Source of the DNA: Flavobacterium fluviatile
Lineage (GTDB): Bacteria > Bacteroidota > Bacteroidia > Flavobacteriales > Flavobacteriaceae
Reading direction: 5' to 3'
Assembly (NCBI RefSeq): GCF_010645065.1
Contig: NZ_JAADZW010000018.1
Coordinates: 50,215-114,214, forward strand
DNA: 64,000 nucleotides
The position numbers were made by a program, and so were the translations under genes. Every line of letters begins with the position of its first letter. Positions within the stretch are counted from its first letter, which is position 1. The notes beneath the pieces are model-generated. The model was not told the DNA's origin. It ran no database searches and saw only the letters and a list, made by a program, of their open reading frames with translations. This document shows, piece after piece, positions 1 through 10,151 of the stretch.

Positions 1-84
1 AAAGATGGTGATAAAATGATTGTTGTAGTTGAAAATACTGAAATAAAATGGATAAGAGAAAATGTTTTTGAAACCAATTTATAA
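1..84 (+). CDS. 3' end of an unidentified gene (partial)
   Basis: An open frame enters from the left edge and ends at a TAA after 27 residues (KDGDKMIVVVENTEIKWIRENVFETNL). The start lies outside the window, so no family can be assigned. It is followed after 59 bases by a strong hairpin with a T-run, which supports a real plus-strand transcript ending here. Confidence 0.45.
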   Translation, partial: KDGDKMIVVVENTEIKWIRENVFETNL

Positions 85-143
85 GTTTTTCAATTTTTAG
101 ACCTCTTAACACTTTGGAGGCAATCGGTATCTCTATTTTCAAT

Positions 144-174
144 AAAAAATGGGCCATACAGCCCATTTTTTTTA
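144..174. terminator. Bidirectional intrinsic terminator
   Basis: A-rich arm AAAAAATGGGC, a 6-base loop, then GCCCATTTTTTTT. The perfect stem is flanked by A and T tracts, so it can terminate the plus-strand gene entering from the left and the minus-strand lipoprotein gene that ends at 199. Convergent context supports the call. Confidence 0.8.
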
Positions 175-198
175 ATTCCTCAAGTATAATTAAAAGCA

Positions 199-591
199 TT
201 ATCGCACCAGCTCAAAATCGTCATGTGAGAAAAACGAAACCTGTGCTTTGTAATTTGTGCCTACGATTTGCGCCTCGTTTACCCCGTTTACCAATTCTAC
301 AGGGAGCAATTGCGTACCATCTTGTGAAAAAGTCATCACATGCTCAACTCCGTTGATGGTATATCTAACCGCTTGCGGTTTTTGAGAACCTCTTTTATTA
401 CTGAATTTTGCCGTTATTGCTATTGCATATTCAGCATCCGGATTGATGCATTCGCCCGTTGAAACCGGAAAACCGTTTTTATGTACATAGGCTATTTCTG
501 CTGTAATGATGTTTTCGGGTTCATCGTCCTGGGAACAACCTGAAAATACTGCCAAAACGATTGTTAAAAAAACAGCTAGTTTACTCTTCAT
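199..591 (-). CDS. Small lipoprotein, probably surface-exposed
   Basis: 130 residues. The N-terminus is a lipoprotein signal peptide with lipobox FSGC (lipidated Cys19). The residues after the Cys are S-Q-D-D-E. A short acidic stretch in this position is known in Bacteroidota as a lipoprotein export signal directing proteins to the outer face of the outer membrane, so surface exposure is inferred. The mature part is about 110 residues, beta-rich, with no family I recognise. It is the last gene of a minus-strand operon: only 2 bases separate it from the secreted protein gene upstream, and a bidirectional terminator follows. A structural or adhesive role with its T9SS neighbours is inferred from context only. 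Confidence 0.85.
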   Translation of the reverse strand: MKSKLAVFLTIVLAVFSGCSQDDEPENIITAEIAYVHKNGFPVSTGECINPDAEYAIAITAKFSNKRGSQKPQAVRYTINGVEHVMTFSQDGTQLLPVELVNGVNEAQIVGTNYKAQVSFFSHDDFELVR

Positions 592-593
592 GA

Positions 594-1508
594 TTATTTT
601 TTTAGATTAATAACAATTTCTTTTACATCTCCGTCCACTACTACCTTATACGTTCCTTCGTTTAAATTGTTGAACACTACCTGTCCGTTTGCGATAGTTT
701 GTGTTGACAAAGCCAGTGTGCCCGTCATCAGGCGTACCGACTCACCTTCTTTTGAATGCAGCAGCTTGATTGCCCCCCCTTCATAACAGACTGCGTCTTT
801 TTTATAATAAACCACATTTCCGGAGCCTTTTTTGACTGTTACTGTCCATTGCTTCAATACCGACTGATCTGCGGACAACACCTGAAACTGTACCGGATTA
901 GTATAGCTGATTGTATTTGCACCAGACTCCTGCTTTACAGTCCCCATATAGATGCCTGCCCCCGGGCTTAACTGAAATACTGTGTTTAAGGCTGTGAGAT
1001 CCTGTCCGGCATCCAGATATACCGTAATTGTATTCCCCTCTATGGCAATATCCTTGTTCTGTACATTTTTAAAACTTATATTGAGGAGACCAGCCTCTGT
1101 ACTTAGAGCCGGACTTGCAAAACTGTATGCCTGAAAGAGGTTGCCGTAGTTTTCGTTTGTAATGAAATTTTTAGTCTTCTCTACGTTTTTAATTTCGTTT
1201 TTTGCCGAATTGTAAATCTTAAAACTAATAGTCTCATTGTTCTGATTCGAAAAAACGGTCAGGTAGGCGAAGTACTTGTTCTGACTTGCCACATAGGTCA
1301 GATTTGCCACTCCCCTGCACTCATTTCCGACAAAGGCTGCCACTTTATCATTTGCACTTGCAAGCGTAGTACCGTCAACATTCAAAAAGCCGACAAACGT
1401 CATGGTGTACTGAAAATTATTTTCGTTAACCGACCAATTGGGTGCCTGAGCCTGTACATTGCCGATTGCTAAAAGCAGTACCATGATACTGTATATATAC
1501 TTTTTCAT
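594..1508 (-). CDS. Secreted protein sharing a domain with the neighbouring LamG giant
   Basis: 304 residues with a signal peptide ending NVQAQ. Residues about 24-135 (NWSVNENNFQYTMTFVGFL ... YFAYLTVFSN) are clearly homologous to residues about 2357-2480 of the 2851-residue protein upstream (GWTVNPGDFKYSMNIVGRI ... YYAFLTVYSN). Residues about 150-225 (NTVFQLSPGAGIYMG ... QWTVTVKKG) look like the DUF5018-type beta domain common in Bacteroidota surface proteins. No T9SS sorting domain is present; the C-terminus is a short beta segment ending VINLKK. The gene sits 76 bases after the giant and 2 bases before the lipoprotein gene, so it is in the same operon. It may bind the same ligand or assemble with the giant; that is inference. 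Confidence 0.85.
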   Translation of the reverse strand: MKKYIYSIMVLLLAIGNVQAQAPNWSVNENNFQYTMTFVGFLNVDGTTLASANDKVAAFVGNECRGVANLTYVASQNKYFAYLTVFSNQNNETISFKIYNSAKNEIKNVEKTKNFITNENYGNLFQAYSFASPALSTEAGLLNISFKNVQNKDIAIEGNTITVYLDAGQDLTALNTVFQLSPGAGIYMGTVKQESGANTISYTNPVQFQVLSADQSVLKQWTVTVKKGSGNVVYYKKDAVCYEGGAIKLLHSKEGESVRLMTGTLALSTQTIANGQVVFNNLNEGTYKVVVDGDVKEIVINLKK

Positions 1509-1537
1509 CTTTTACATTTTCTATCCCTAATCCGGTA

Positions 1538-1571
1538 CTCCCGTAAAACTTTAGACTGTTTTTTACGGGAG
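1538..1571. other. Intra-operon stem-loop
   Basis: Perfect 11-bp inverted repeat (CTCCCGTAAAA / TTTTACGGGAG) with a 12-base loop, between the stop of the 2851-residue gene and the next gene of the operon. There is no U-run after the stem on the minus strand. It may be an attenuator, a processing site or a 3' end stabiliser that lowers expression of the two distal genes. Confidence 0.5.
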
Positions 1572-1584
1572 GCGAATTATGTGA

Positions 1585-4500
1585 TTACTGGTTTTTAATT
1601 ACTTTAAAAATTTCTGTCTGCCCCTTGCGCTCTATTTTCAGCAGATACACCCCAGAGGCCACAACAGGATTTATCTTTATAAAATTTGTCCCGGCACTCA
1701 GTGTTCGTTTTTCAGCCGACAGCAACTGCCCCGTCAATGCAACCAACTTCACTACTATCTGTTCCTTTTCTGCCGCATTCAATTCTACCGTAATTTCATT
1801 ATCAAACGGGTTTGGATATACTTTTATGCCGCCTGTTGCTTCGTCGATAATGACCGGCTGTGCCAAAGTACCCAGAACGTTATCACCCGCAAAAGGGAAC
1901 GTTTTACTTGTTTTTTTCTTCGTTATACCGTCGCTTATATAGAAAGACAAGGTTTCCGGCTTATCGCCGTACACTGTTATAAAACTCAGTTCCTTACCGT
2001 TTACAAACTGTGTTTTTGCCTCCCCTTTCAGGATTCCATTCGCATCATAAGCAAACAGTTCTTTATAGCCTTCCGGCAATTGCACGATTGCATTCATGTT
2101 GTCCTGATACTGCTTAAACTGTTGCGGAATTGCTTCCTGAGCGATGTTTTTAGCCGTTTTCTTTTTAGCCGTATTCGCCAAATAGCCCGGATATTTGAAG
2201 GTCTGTGCCTTGCTTGATTTGATCATATAGCCTTTGCCTGCTTCCAGGTAATTCAGCGTTCCGTTCCAGCCTACCAGAGGATCGTAGATTGCAAACAAGT
2301 TTTGCGATTTAATCACATCACCGTCTGCTGCATCAAAGTACGCCAAGGCTTCGTTTACCGACTGATTGCCTGCCAGCGTATATGGAAGCCAGTTCCAGTT
2401 GTTCTGGATCGGAAAACTCCAATCTGCCACGTTTACGTAAGTACCTGTTATAATTAAAGGATTTTCCTGTGCCATATATACTTTATACATTTTGGTGCTG
2501 TTTACACCACCATTGGCACTGATTGTTCCTGACCAGCCACTGTTTGCCGGTCTTGAACCGTCTTTAAAATACGTCTCTAAAAGAGCAGGAGCATAACTCA
2601 GGATACGATCTGAGGTTTCTAATTTTAAATTCGCCGTCAGTTTATTCAGGTCTGAAAAATTAGCATCGTTTACGTTGAAAGAAACCCAGGTCCAGCCCTT
2701 GTTAAAGTTAATGTGCTGTTCTACCAAATCTGAATTTTCGAAAATAGCCGGCTGGCTTAACTTCCCAACTGTTTCGTTTTCTGCAAAAGCCACTGATAAT
2801 TTTCCGTTCAGCGTTCCCTGCAGGATTTCGCCCTGCGACGAATCCCAGATCTTAAATTCGATTTCTTCTCCGAAAGCCGTATTGCTGTACACGGTTAAGA
2901 AAGCATAATATTCCTTATACGCTGCGTTATACACCAGGTTTACAGCCCCTCGTACCTGCCCGTTGTAAAATGCCCCAATTTTATCATAGGAATCTTCTGA
3001 AAAACGTCCATCCACTTTTATCCTTCCTACGATATTCATGCTGTATTTAAAATCACCCGGATTTACTGTCCAGCCCGGATCAGGCGCCAGCACCCTCAAT
3101 TTAATCTGCATTTTTTCGTCGTACCCAAAGTCGGTCTGCAGGTACATGTTTTCCAGGTATTCCCCAGCCGTCAGTTCTTTGTCAATAGCTGCCGTAATAA
3201 TGATTTTACTGTTTGGCGCTATTGTGCCCGATGTACTGCTTAACTTCAACCATTTTGGTATGTTTGTAATGGTATAAGGCTGTCCTTTGCCACCTTTGTT
3301 CAGCAAGGTAATTTCGAACGATTTTGCAGCAGCGGTATTTTTTACGATATCTACTACTTCATTATATCCTTCAGCAAACCAGCTTACTTCATTACGTTTC
3401 ACGTATGCCGTCCAGGTCACCGGAGACTGCTGCATGTTGTTTGCACTATCGAACATTTTGTGTACCGTCACATCCACAATCTGCCCTTCCAGCGAAGCCC
3501 AGTCTGTTATCACCGGTTCCAGTATCATTTCATCCTTATTGATGATATGATTCACCATGAATTTCACCAATGCCCTTTCCGGCTTAATTGCAGGTACATC
3601 ATCCGAATATTTTACCGCTCCATTGCTCAGCATTGCATTGTCTGCAATTACTGTCTGATTTACATCTGCATGGTAATATCTTGGTCCGTTTGCATTTGCC
3701 GGGTCCGGTGTGTTTAATCTGGAGTACAACAACAATCCGATGCTTTCCACATCTACTTCATTGTATCGGTCCCTGCTTATCTGCTCTTCGTTTCGCAAGG
3801 TATTCCATAACTGGAATTCGTCTATTTTACCTGTAAAAGGCCTGTCCACCGTTTCATTATTCGCCAAATCTACCGATCCGCGAGCCCCAAGCCAGATTTT
3901 ACTTCCTGAGAAACCACCTATGGCTGCCATTTGATTTGATGAAACATTAGCTGCATCAACATACGTTTTTAAAGACCCCAGCCTGTTGAACAATAACGTT
4001 ACGTTATGCCAGTTGCCGTCTGCCAGATTCTGGCTGGTCAGTTTGTACGAACGTCCTTCGCTTTCTAAGGTCAGGTTACCATCCGACTTCATGTTAATGG
4101 CCCATTTATTTGCCAGTCCGTTTGACTGTACAAGATCTGTTCCGTCCCCTTTTCCGTTTGAAAAGATGGTCGCTTCCTGAGACACCGCCGTTTTTATCCA
4201 GAATGATACCGTAGCATCCATTTCTTTGGTCAGCTGCACAAAATTGACATTCGTTAATGCCAGGTTCTGTCCATTTGCAAACTCATACGATGTTCCTTTT
4301 GGCTTGATATCCCAAGTGGCTTTTACGACTGCATGTTTGTAGCGTGCCTTGTCGTTTGCCAGCGTTCCGCGACCTTCGTCCATTGGCCAGTAACCGATCA
4401 GGCTTGCTTCGTTTCCGATCAGTTTCGTGTACATTTTAGCGTACGCTTCATCTAAACCAATGGTTTTGTTCCAGAGGCGCAGATCGTGCATGTTACCCAC

Positions 4501-7500
4501 AAATGAATTCCCCCCGATTACCAGCGCATTGTTATTCGAAAACTGCATGTTTGCGGTTCCCGTATTGACCCCAATTTCTTTATCATCTTCGTAAATACGA
4601 ACTTCGCCGGTACTGCTTTTGTGCGTAAAAGTATAATGATGGTACAAATTGTCCTTTGTTACCGGTCCGTTTACCGTTACAGTTCCGATATTAAAATAAA
4701 TCTCGTCATTTTTCAGGTTGATGTTCAATCCTTCCTGCTGTGCTATTACAGCAGCCGAAGCAGCCGTAGTGCTGTTGTTCATCCAGAACTCAAATGTAAG
4801 ATCACCCGATGTGATTTTCGGACTGTTTATGACCGCTGTACTCGAAGATCCATCAAAACGCAAAGATACATTATGATCTACCGGCAACTGGTTGGTCTGC
4901 CCTTTTATTTCGATCGTACTTACCGCCGAATTGTAGAAAACAGATTCATTAAAACTTACTTTCAGGTCTTCACCTGCACCCAAAATACCGTCAATAGGCA
5001 ATGGCGTACCGAAACGCTGCGGTGCATGCAAATCCACCCTTCCGGTAATCACATCTGATATGTACTCCGTACCATTGGTACACGTACTTCTTGCCCTGAT
5101 TTCATAATTTCCGTCCAACAGCTTCAGCGCTGCGATGTCGAAATTATATGCCATGGCTGCATTTGAACCGATATATGTAATCTGCGTTTCATTGTTCAAT
5201 ACAGCAGCGTCATAAAATGCCTGCGAGCCGTAATACGTCTGTAGACGAATCCAGTTCGGGCTTGTTGCCAGACGGTATTCCAAATCTATTTTTTTGAAAC
5301 TGCTGAACTTTGTATTGTAGCCCGATACGTTAATCAGCAGCGGGTTTGTAGTCCCATCTGTATTGTACGCCGTTTCCATATTGTGCACCCAGTTGTTCAA
5401 CGGAGCACTCACCGAAACCGGAGAACAGGACGGAACAAAATGTGCCGAAACCAAAACAGATGAACTTACATCCTCGCCATCACATAATGACTGCAATACG
5501 ATACGGATGTCTTTGTATTCGTAAATATCTGAAATGGATTTCGCCAAAGTCAGCTTGTACGTAGTCGTTTTTCCGTAAGGCACAAATACTATTGTACCGT
5601 TCTGCTCAATGTTAATCAACGCGTTATTCGGGTTCGTTGTATTGTCCACTTTCAGCAAGTAATTCGCATCAGATCCCGACATACTGTTGTTTTCCAGTTT
5701 CAGTTCAAACTCCGCATTTTTTCCTTCTACGATATTGCTCATATCGTTATCCGTTACCGTCAATACCGGCACTTCTACCTTTTGCGTAGCGAATGTCAAA
5801 GGCTGACGCTTTGTCTCAACTAACGGATCAATTTTAATCTTAGCCGCCGCTTCATTATAATCCGTATGGTTATAGAAATTAGTAAGCTCAGCCCCTTCCT
5901 GAGGACAAGATGTCCTTCCGCCCTGCGTGATGAATACCGGACCGTTACCATCAAATGAATTCACCACATCTACACTCAAGAAGTTAGCCGGATCATTATC
6001 CTTTAAAGTATAACTTATATTCGTCGTATTTGTCGTTTCCTTCGCTAATGAAGAATTGATATCCTGCTGGAAGAATGCTTTTGTATTGAATTCAACCCCA
6101 ACCTTGTTTACCGAAGTACCCAGTATTGCCGCTACCGACTCATCGATTACCAGGTTATAAGACGTCGAAGATGCCGAAACCACACTTGTTTCTACACTCT
6201 GGTTGTACTCTCCGACACCAGAATCAAATGAGATATTTTTTTCAAAATTCGCATCCAGTAAATTCTTAATGTCTTTTGATTCCTTTAGCTGGTTCGTTAA
6301 TCTTGACTTCGCTGCCGGATCACTTGTACCGTTATAAGCCCCACTAACCTTATCGTTAAAGCCGTTTATCACATTTGCCAAATTCCCTTTGTATCCTGTA
6401 CGGTCATTTTTAGCTGCATATTTGCTTTTTTCGTTGTCCAGAATCACTTTTCGCCATAATCTTATTTTCTCCGCGTACTCTTCCCTTTTTTGGATGTTTT
6501 CTGCTGAATTTGGATTTGGCCCGTTTAAATTCGTTGAAATAAACAACTCGTATTCCGGGATCAGATTGGTTAAAATGTGTTTCTGCGAATACATGAAAAA
6601 AGTTTCCGTTGGCTTGTCCACAAAACTCAGTGCTTTCTGTTTACTGATGTAAACCGGAGCAGCAGCCGTACCTAAATTCACATATTCATTTTGCGGCAAT
6701 TGTAACGTAACCCCATTCACATATTTTTTAGGGATTGTTTTAGACACCTCTACATTATCATAAGAACCGTAAAATATATTTTTCGAGTTCCCTATGTATA
6801 AATCTCCGTCTGCACCTACATAATCCGTTGCATCACTGGTTGAGATTGCTTTATTGAACGTATAAGTACTCGTTACCGTATTTCCATCTTCGGAGGTATT
6901 ATTAAGACCAATACCCGCGATAGCAGAATTTGTCGTTTCGATCGTCACTTTCGGAGTTGGAACCAATCCGCCCTGAAGTTCAAAATACACCCCAGCCCCA
7001 ATAGTCACTTCTTCTGAAACACCTTCCTGGTGTGCAAAAGAGGCCTCTGACGTAAATGAGATGCTTTCTCCTTTTTCGATCGTAGCAAAACTGTTAGAAC
7101 CCGGCGGATCCCTTAAAATAATAGCCGGAACATCCGGAGCCGCCGTTACAAACGTCTGGCTTCCATCTGCTTTTCCTCCTAAAATAATCCCGGTATCCTT
7201 ATAATTTTCCACATCATAATCCACCTCGTTTATCCTGTATTTCAATGTACTTGTAATTTGGAAGGGAGGCGTGATTGAAGGCAGTCCAGCCTTAAAAGTA
7301 TAGGTTAAATTACTACCGTTTACCGTCACGTTCTCCGAGTTTGCCAACGCCAGGTTATTGTTTTTAATCAGCTCCCCATCTGTTACCGGCACTGTTACCG
7401 AAACAGCAGGTGATACATCGTTATTAGTGTAACGCTCAAAACGGTTCAGCACAATTTTATACGAATGAAACTGTGTATAAACAGGATTTGCAAATCCGGC

Positions 7501-10140
7501 AGTTGACATATTTGTCCCATCTACATCAATCGATGCATCAGAAGTCTGCTGTGTCACCTCTAATGTTGGTGTAGAGCGATAGGTAAAACTCTTTTCATAG
7601 TGGTATGGTTTTCCTATTTCCTTTTTTTCAACTGTTCCGTCTGTATAAGTGAATTCAGGTGTTACCGGCACCGTTACTTTAGAAAAATCAAATACTTCTG
7701 TAGTACCCGTTTTTAATAAAGAAAGAGGCGGTGTAGAACTTGGGATTTTTAAATCTTCCGCTTTCAGATCGTATCGCAATGGCATTACCTCAACTCTATA
7801 CTCTCCCGATGCGGCGTTTGTTAAAAAGTTAAACTTCGTATAAGGCGTAACATTTGCTCCCACAGGTGCATATCCTAAAGTAAAGCTGGCCTTACCAATA
7901 TTGTTTTTAGCACTTACCTCAACAGTTGTCGTGTTTCCATTAGCATCTTTAACCGTTTTAGTCACCAGACCTTTGTCTCCAAAGCCTGTCACTTTAGCAG
8001 CTTCTACAGGGCCACCCACAACTTTACCTGCTACTACCACTCTTGTATTATCAACAAACACCACCGGCTCATTTGAATCTTCAAAAAACTCTTTAAAGTC
8101 ATTTGCCGGGAAACGTCCGTTATACGTAAAGACATGGCCTTCTTTTTTTACTGTAATATAATGGTTTCCTATAGGCACACTGATGTCAAAGAACCCTTTA
8201 TCATCTGTTAGAACCGGCACGTTATTTTTGTCCAATACAATAATTCCGTCTATATACACATTAGCGCCTTGCGTAAAAATGGCTGCATATCTGTCTAAAA
8301 AATCATCTGATTTATCTGCAGGAGTACCTGCATCATTCATCCAGTACTGCCCTTTTGCGTATTTTTCGCCTGTAGAAAGTTCATAGTAATTGTAGCCTTC
8401 GTCCAGAATGCCGGGACCACTGATCCATGATGTACCCACATTAGAAGCCGTCTTCGTATCAACATCAACGAATGAAGGGAAAACCCCTCTCGTATCATAC
8501 TGCACCACCCCTTTGAAACTGAAAGAAGATTTGTCTATGAAATTTACCTTATTGACTACCTCAGCACCCTGTCCTAAAAACACCAATTGCTGTGCCGATT
8601 CGAACTTGTGGTTTCCGTACATAGGCGTTATGGTAAAAGATTCCCCTGTACCAGAATATGGTATGGCCGTAATTTCGTAATTACCATTTTTATCCGTAAC
8701 CCCCAAAATACCCAACTGATCTGCGGTAGGGAAATTTACTGCCCCCTTTGCCCAGGAAACATTTTCGAAGCTACCGTGGTTTTTATTGTAATTAAATCCG
8801 TTTCTGGACAAATCGTAAGCATAAAGCCCTACTTTTTCATTTGCTCTCAGATAGGCTATCAAACGTGGATCGTTACCGCTAATATAACGGGCGTAATCTG
8901 TCCTGATTGCTGTTGATTCCAGTTCTGCTTTCCAAATTCGGATTTCATCGATATAAGCATCGTTTCCTCCCCCTACATTCACTTTTGTCCAATCTGTTGG
9001 ATTTCCGCCAGAAGACTTCAGTGAGTTTGCCTGAGCAGGAACCGTCACATTAAAATAAGGTGCTGTATAATTTGCATCGACCCCAATTAATTTACTGTTT
9101 ACAGTTTCTTTATAAGCAGTTGTTACCGGCCTACCATTGATGAACAGCAATGGAGCCTTGCCATCATTTATTACTACAGAGAAATGTACAAAACTGTTGT
9201 TAAATTCGCTGACAGGAACCAGAAGATCATCACCCCTTGAATTTAATTTTCCTGACGGGAAGTAATTTTGTATTTCGAATACGCTGTTCCCTACTGCTAC
9301 CGACAGTTTTTTTGACGCCGCCAGTAAATTGGCCGTTACATCCAGATTCGTACCCTCCAGGTTTACCAGCCTAACCAATCTGATTGGTGTGCCACTGTCG
9401 TTTGTAAACTGGTTTTTAGGTTTTACCCAAGCCTGATACGTTACCGCATTTGTAATTGGCGTTTTAGAATTATCAATCTTAACGCTTCCGGCAGCCGCAA
9501 TATCCAGTGAGCTGCCCGGGTTTACGCTGTTACCGGCAGTACTTGCCATGACAATAACATCCTTAACCGGATTACCCCCTTCATAACTTATATTACCGGT
9601 AACAATTGCTGTTGGATTTCTGTATCCATAGCCTGTAATATGAGTCGTGTACAGACTTTCCATTTTGCTTACACCTTCTGCGACTACCTTATACTGAAAC
9701 AGTACGCCTCCTTCTGCATATTTATCTTCGTACTGGGTTACACTTGGTGCCACACTGCCTACAAAAACATATTTGCTATCCGGTTCGCTGTATTCTTTTT
9801 TGTAAATTTTGATACTGCTGATGAGCTCAAAATTGCTTCTCAAATCCCAGGTGATCAAAATTTTATCTCCGAAATACCCTTTAGAAACATCAAAAGATTC
9901 TTCTGCAAAAGTATTGTACAGGTATAATGTTGACCATGGGAACCTTACATCTACAGGCTGTATTGTTCGGGTTGCGCTATTTTTATTCTGCCCTAAAAAA
10001 GGAAGTCCTACCTGTATGGTGAATCCATTGCTCTGAACCGCCTGTGATGAGTTTACCACTCTGGCACCCTGACCCACCTGCGCCCATAAGCCCGTAACCA
10101 TCAGCCCGAAGACTAACGTTATAATTAATTTTTTCATCAT
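1585..10140 (-). CDS. Giant LamG-domain cell-surface protein with T9SS sorting domain
   Basis: 2851 residues. The signal peptide is MMKKLIITLVFGLMVTGLWAQ. Three concanavalin/LamG-like segments can be read: about residues 200-450 (YQAWVKPKNQF), 1750-1925 (LTFEFWMNNS ... LRLWNKTIG) and 1943-2150 (VSFWIKTA ... IDEFQLWNT). Residues about 480-760 contain carboxypeptidase-regulatory or beta-sandwich-like repeats (GVTDKNGNYEITAIPYSG). Residues about 2357-2480 match the N-terminal domain of the small secreted protein downstream. The C-terminus (about 2770-2851: IKVYPNPFDNEITVEL ... SGVYLLKIERKG ... KVIKNQ) is a type A T9SS sorting domain, so the protein should cross the outer membrane and be anchored on the surface. 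LamG domains usually bind glycans or matrix proteins; an adhesive role is inferred. It is preceded at 11 bases by the collar-domain gene and probably co-transcribed with it. Confidence 0.93.
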   Translation of the reverse strand: MMKKLIITLVFGLMVTGLWAQVGQGARVVNSSQAVQSNGFTIQVGLPFLGQNKNSATRTIQPVDVRFPWSTLYLYNTFAEESFDVSKGYFGDKILITWDLRSNFELISSIKIYKKEYSEPDSKYVFVGSVAPSVTQYEDKYAEGGVLFQYKVVAEGVSKMESLYTTHITGYGYRNPTAIVTGNISYEGGNPVKDVIVMASTAGNSVNPGSSLDIAAAGSVKIDNSKTPITNAVTYQAWVKPKNQFTNDSGTPIRLVRLVNLEGTNLDVTANLLAASKKLSVAVGNSVFEIQNYFPSGKLNSRGDDLLVPVSEFNNSFVHFSVVINDGKAPLLFINGRPVTTAYKETVNSKLIGVDANYTAPYFNVTVPAQANSLKSSGGNPTDWTKVNVGGGNDAYIDEIRIWKAELESTAIRTDYARYISGNDPRLIAYLRANEKVGLYAYDLSRNGFNYNKNHGSFENVSWAKGAVNFPTADQLGILGVTDKNGNYEITAIPYSGTGESFTITPMYGNHKFESAQQLVFLGQGAEVVNKVNFIDKSSFSFKGVVQYDTRGVFPSFVDVDTKTASNVGTSWISGPGILDEGYNYYELSTGEKYAKGQYWMNDAGTPADKSDDFLDRYAAIFTQGANVYIDGIIVLDKNNVPVLTDDKGFFDISVPIGNHYITVKKEGHVFTYNGRFPANDFKEFFEDSNEPVVFVDNTRVVVAGKVVGGPVEAAKVTGFGDKGLVTKTVKDANGNTTTVEVSAKNNIGKASFTLGYAPVGANVTPYTKFNFLTNAASGEYRVEVMPLRYDLKAEDLKIPSSTPPLSLLKTGTTEVFDFSKVTVPVTPEFTYTDGTVEKKEIGKPYHYEKSFTYRSTPTLEVTQQTSDASIDVDGTNMSTAGFANPVYTQFHSYKIVLNRFERYTNNDVSPAVSVTVPVTDGELIKNNNLALANSENVTVNGSNLTYTFKAGLPSITPPFQITSTLKYRINEVDYDVENYKDTGIILGGKADGSQTFVTAAPDVPAIILRDPPGSNSFATIEKGESISFTSEASFAHQEGVSEEVTIGAGVYFELQGGLVPTPKVTIETTNSAIAGIGLNNTSEDGNTVTSTYTFNKAISTSDATDYVGADGDLYIGNSKNIFYGSYDNVEVSKTIPKKYVNGVTLQLPQNEYVNLGTAAAPVYISKQKALSFVDKPTETFFMYSQKHILTNLIPEYELFISTNLNGPNPNSAENIQKREEYAEKIRLWRKVILDNEKSKYAAKNDRTGYKGNLANVINGFNDKVSGAYNGTSDPAAKSRLTNQLKESKDIKNLLDANFEKNISFDSGVGEYNQSVETSVVSASSTSYNLVIDESVAAILGTSVNKVGVEFNTKAFFQQDINSSLAKETTNTTNISYTLKDNDPANFLSVDVVNSFDGNGPVFITQGGRTSCPQEGAELTNFYNHTDYNEAAAKIKIDPLVETKRQPLTFATQKVEVPVLTVTDNDMSNIVEGKNAEFELKLENNSMSGSDANYLLKVDNTTNPNNALINIEQNGTIVFVPYGKTTTYKLTLAKSISDIYEYKDIRIVLQSLCDGEDVSSSVLVSAHFVPSCSPVSVSAPLNNWVHNMETAYNTDGTTNPLLINVSGYNTKFSSFKKIDLEYRLATSPNWIRLQTYYGSQAFYDAAVLNNETQITYIGSNAAMAYNFDIAALKLLDGNYEIRARSTCTNGTEYISDVITGRVDLHAPQRFGTPLPIDGILGAGEDLKVSFNESVFYNSAVSTIEIKGQTNQLPVDHNVSLRFDGSSSTAVINSPKITSGDLTFEFWMNNSTTAASAAVIAQQEGLNINLKNDEIYFNIGTVTVNGPVTKDNLYHHYTFTHKSSTGEVRIYEDDKEIGVNTGTANMQFSNNNALVIGGNSFVGNMHDLRLWNKTIGLDEAYAKMYTKLIGNEASLIGYWPMDEGRGTLANDKARYKHAVVKATWDIKPKGTSYEFANGQNLALTNVNFVQLTKEMDATVSFWIKTAVSQEATIFSNGKGDGTDLVQSNGLANKWAINMKSDGNLTLESEGRSYKLTSQNLADGNWHNVTLLFNRLGSLKTYVDAANVSSNQMAAIGGFSGSKIWLGARGSVDLANNETVDRPFTGKIDEFQLWNTLRNEEQISRDRYNEVDVESIGLLLYSRLNTPDPANANGPRYYHADVNQTVIADNAMLSNGAVKYSDDVPAIKPERALVKFMVNHIINKDEMILEPVITDWASLEGQIVDVTVHKMFDSANNMQQSPVTWTAYVKRNEVSWFAEGYNEVVDIVKNTAAAKSFEITLLNKGGKGQPYTITNIPKWLKLSSTSGTIAPNSKIIITAAIDKELTAGEYLENMYLQTDFGYDEKMQIKLRVLAPDPGWTVNPGDFKYSMNIVGRIKVDGRFSEDSYDKIGAFYNGQVRGAVNLVYNAAYKEYYAFLTVYSNTAFGEEIEFKIWDSSQGEILQGTLNGKLSVAFAENETVGKLSQPAIFENSDLVEQHINFNKGWTWVSFNVNDANFSDLNKLTANLKLETSDRILSYAPALLETYFKDGSRPANSGWSGTISANGGVNSTKMYKVYMAQENPLIITGTYVNVADWSFPIQNNWNWLPYTLAGNQSVNEALAYFDAADGDVIKSQNLFAIYDPLVGWNGTLNYLEAGKGYMIKSSKAQTFKYPGYLANTAKKKTAKNIAQEAIPQQFKQYQDNMNAIVQLPEGYKELFAYDANGILKGEAKTQFVNGKELSFITVYGDKPETLSFYISDGITKKKTSKTFPFAGDNVLGTLAQPVIIDEATGGIKVYPNPFDNEITVELNAAEKEQIVVKLVALTGQLLSAEKRTLSAGTNFIKINPVVASGVYLLKIERKGQTEIFKVIKNQ

Positions 10141-10151
10141 TATTAGGATGC

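Noticed and set aside
1625..10036. Many plus-strand open frames opposite the 2851-residue gene
   Set aside because: They are shadows of the long minus-strand gene; none has a signal, domain or spacing of its own.
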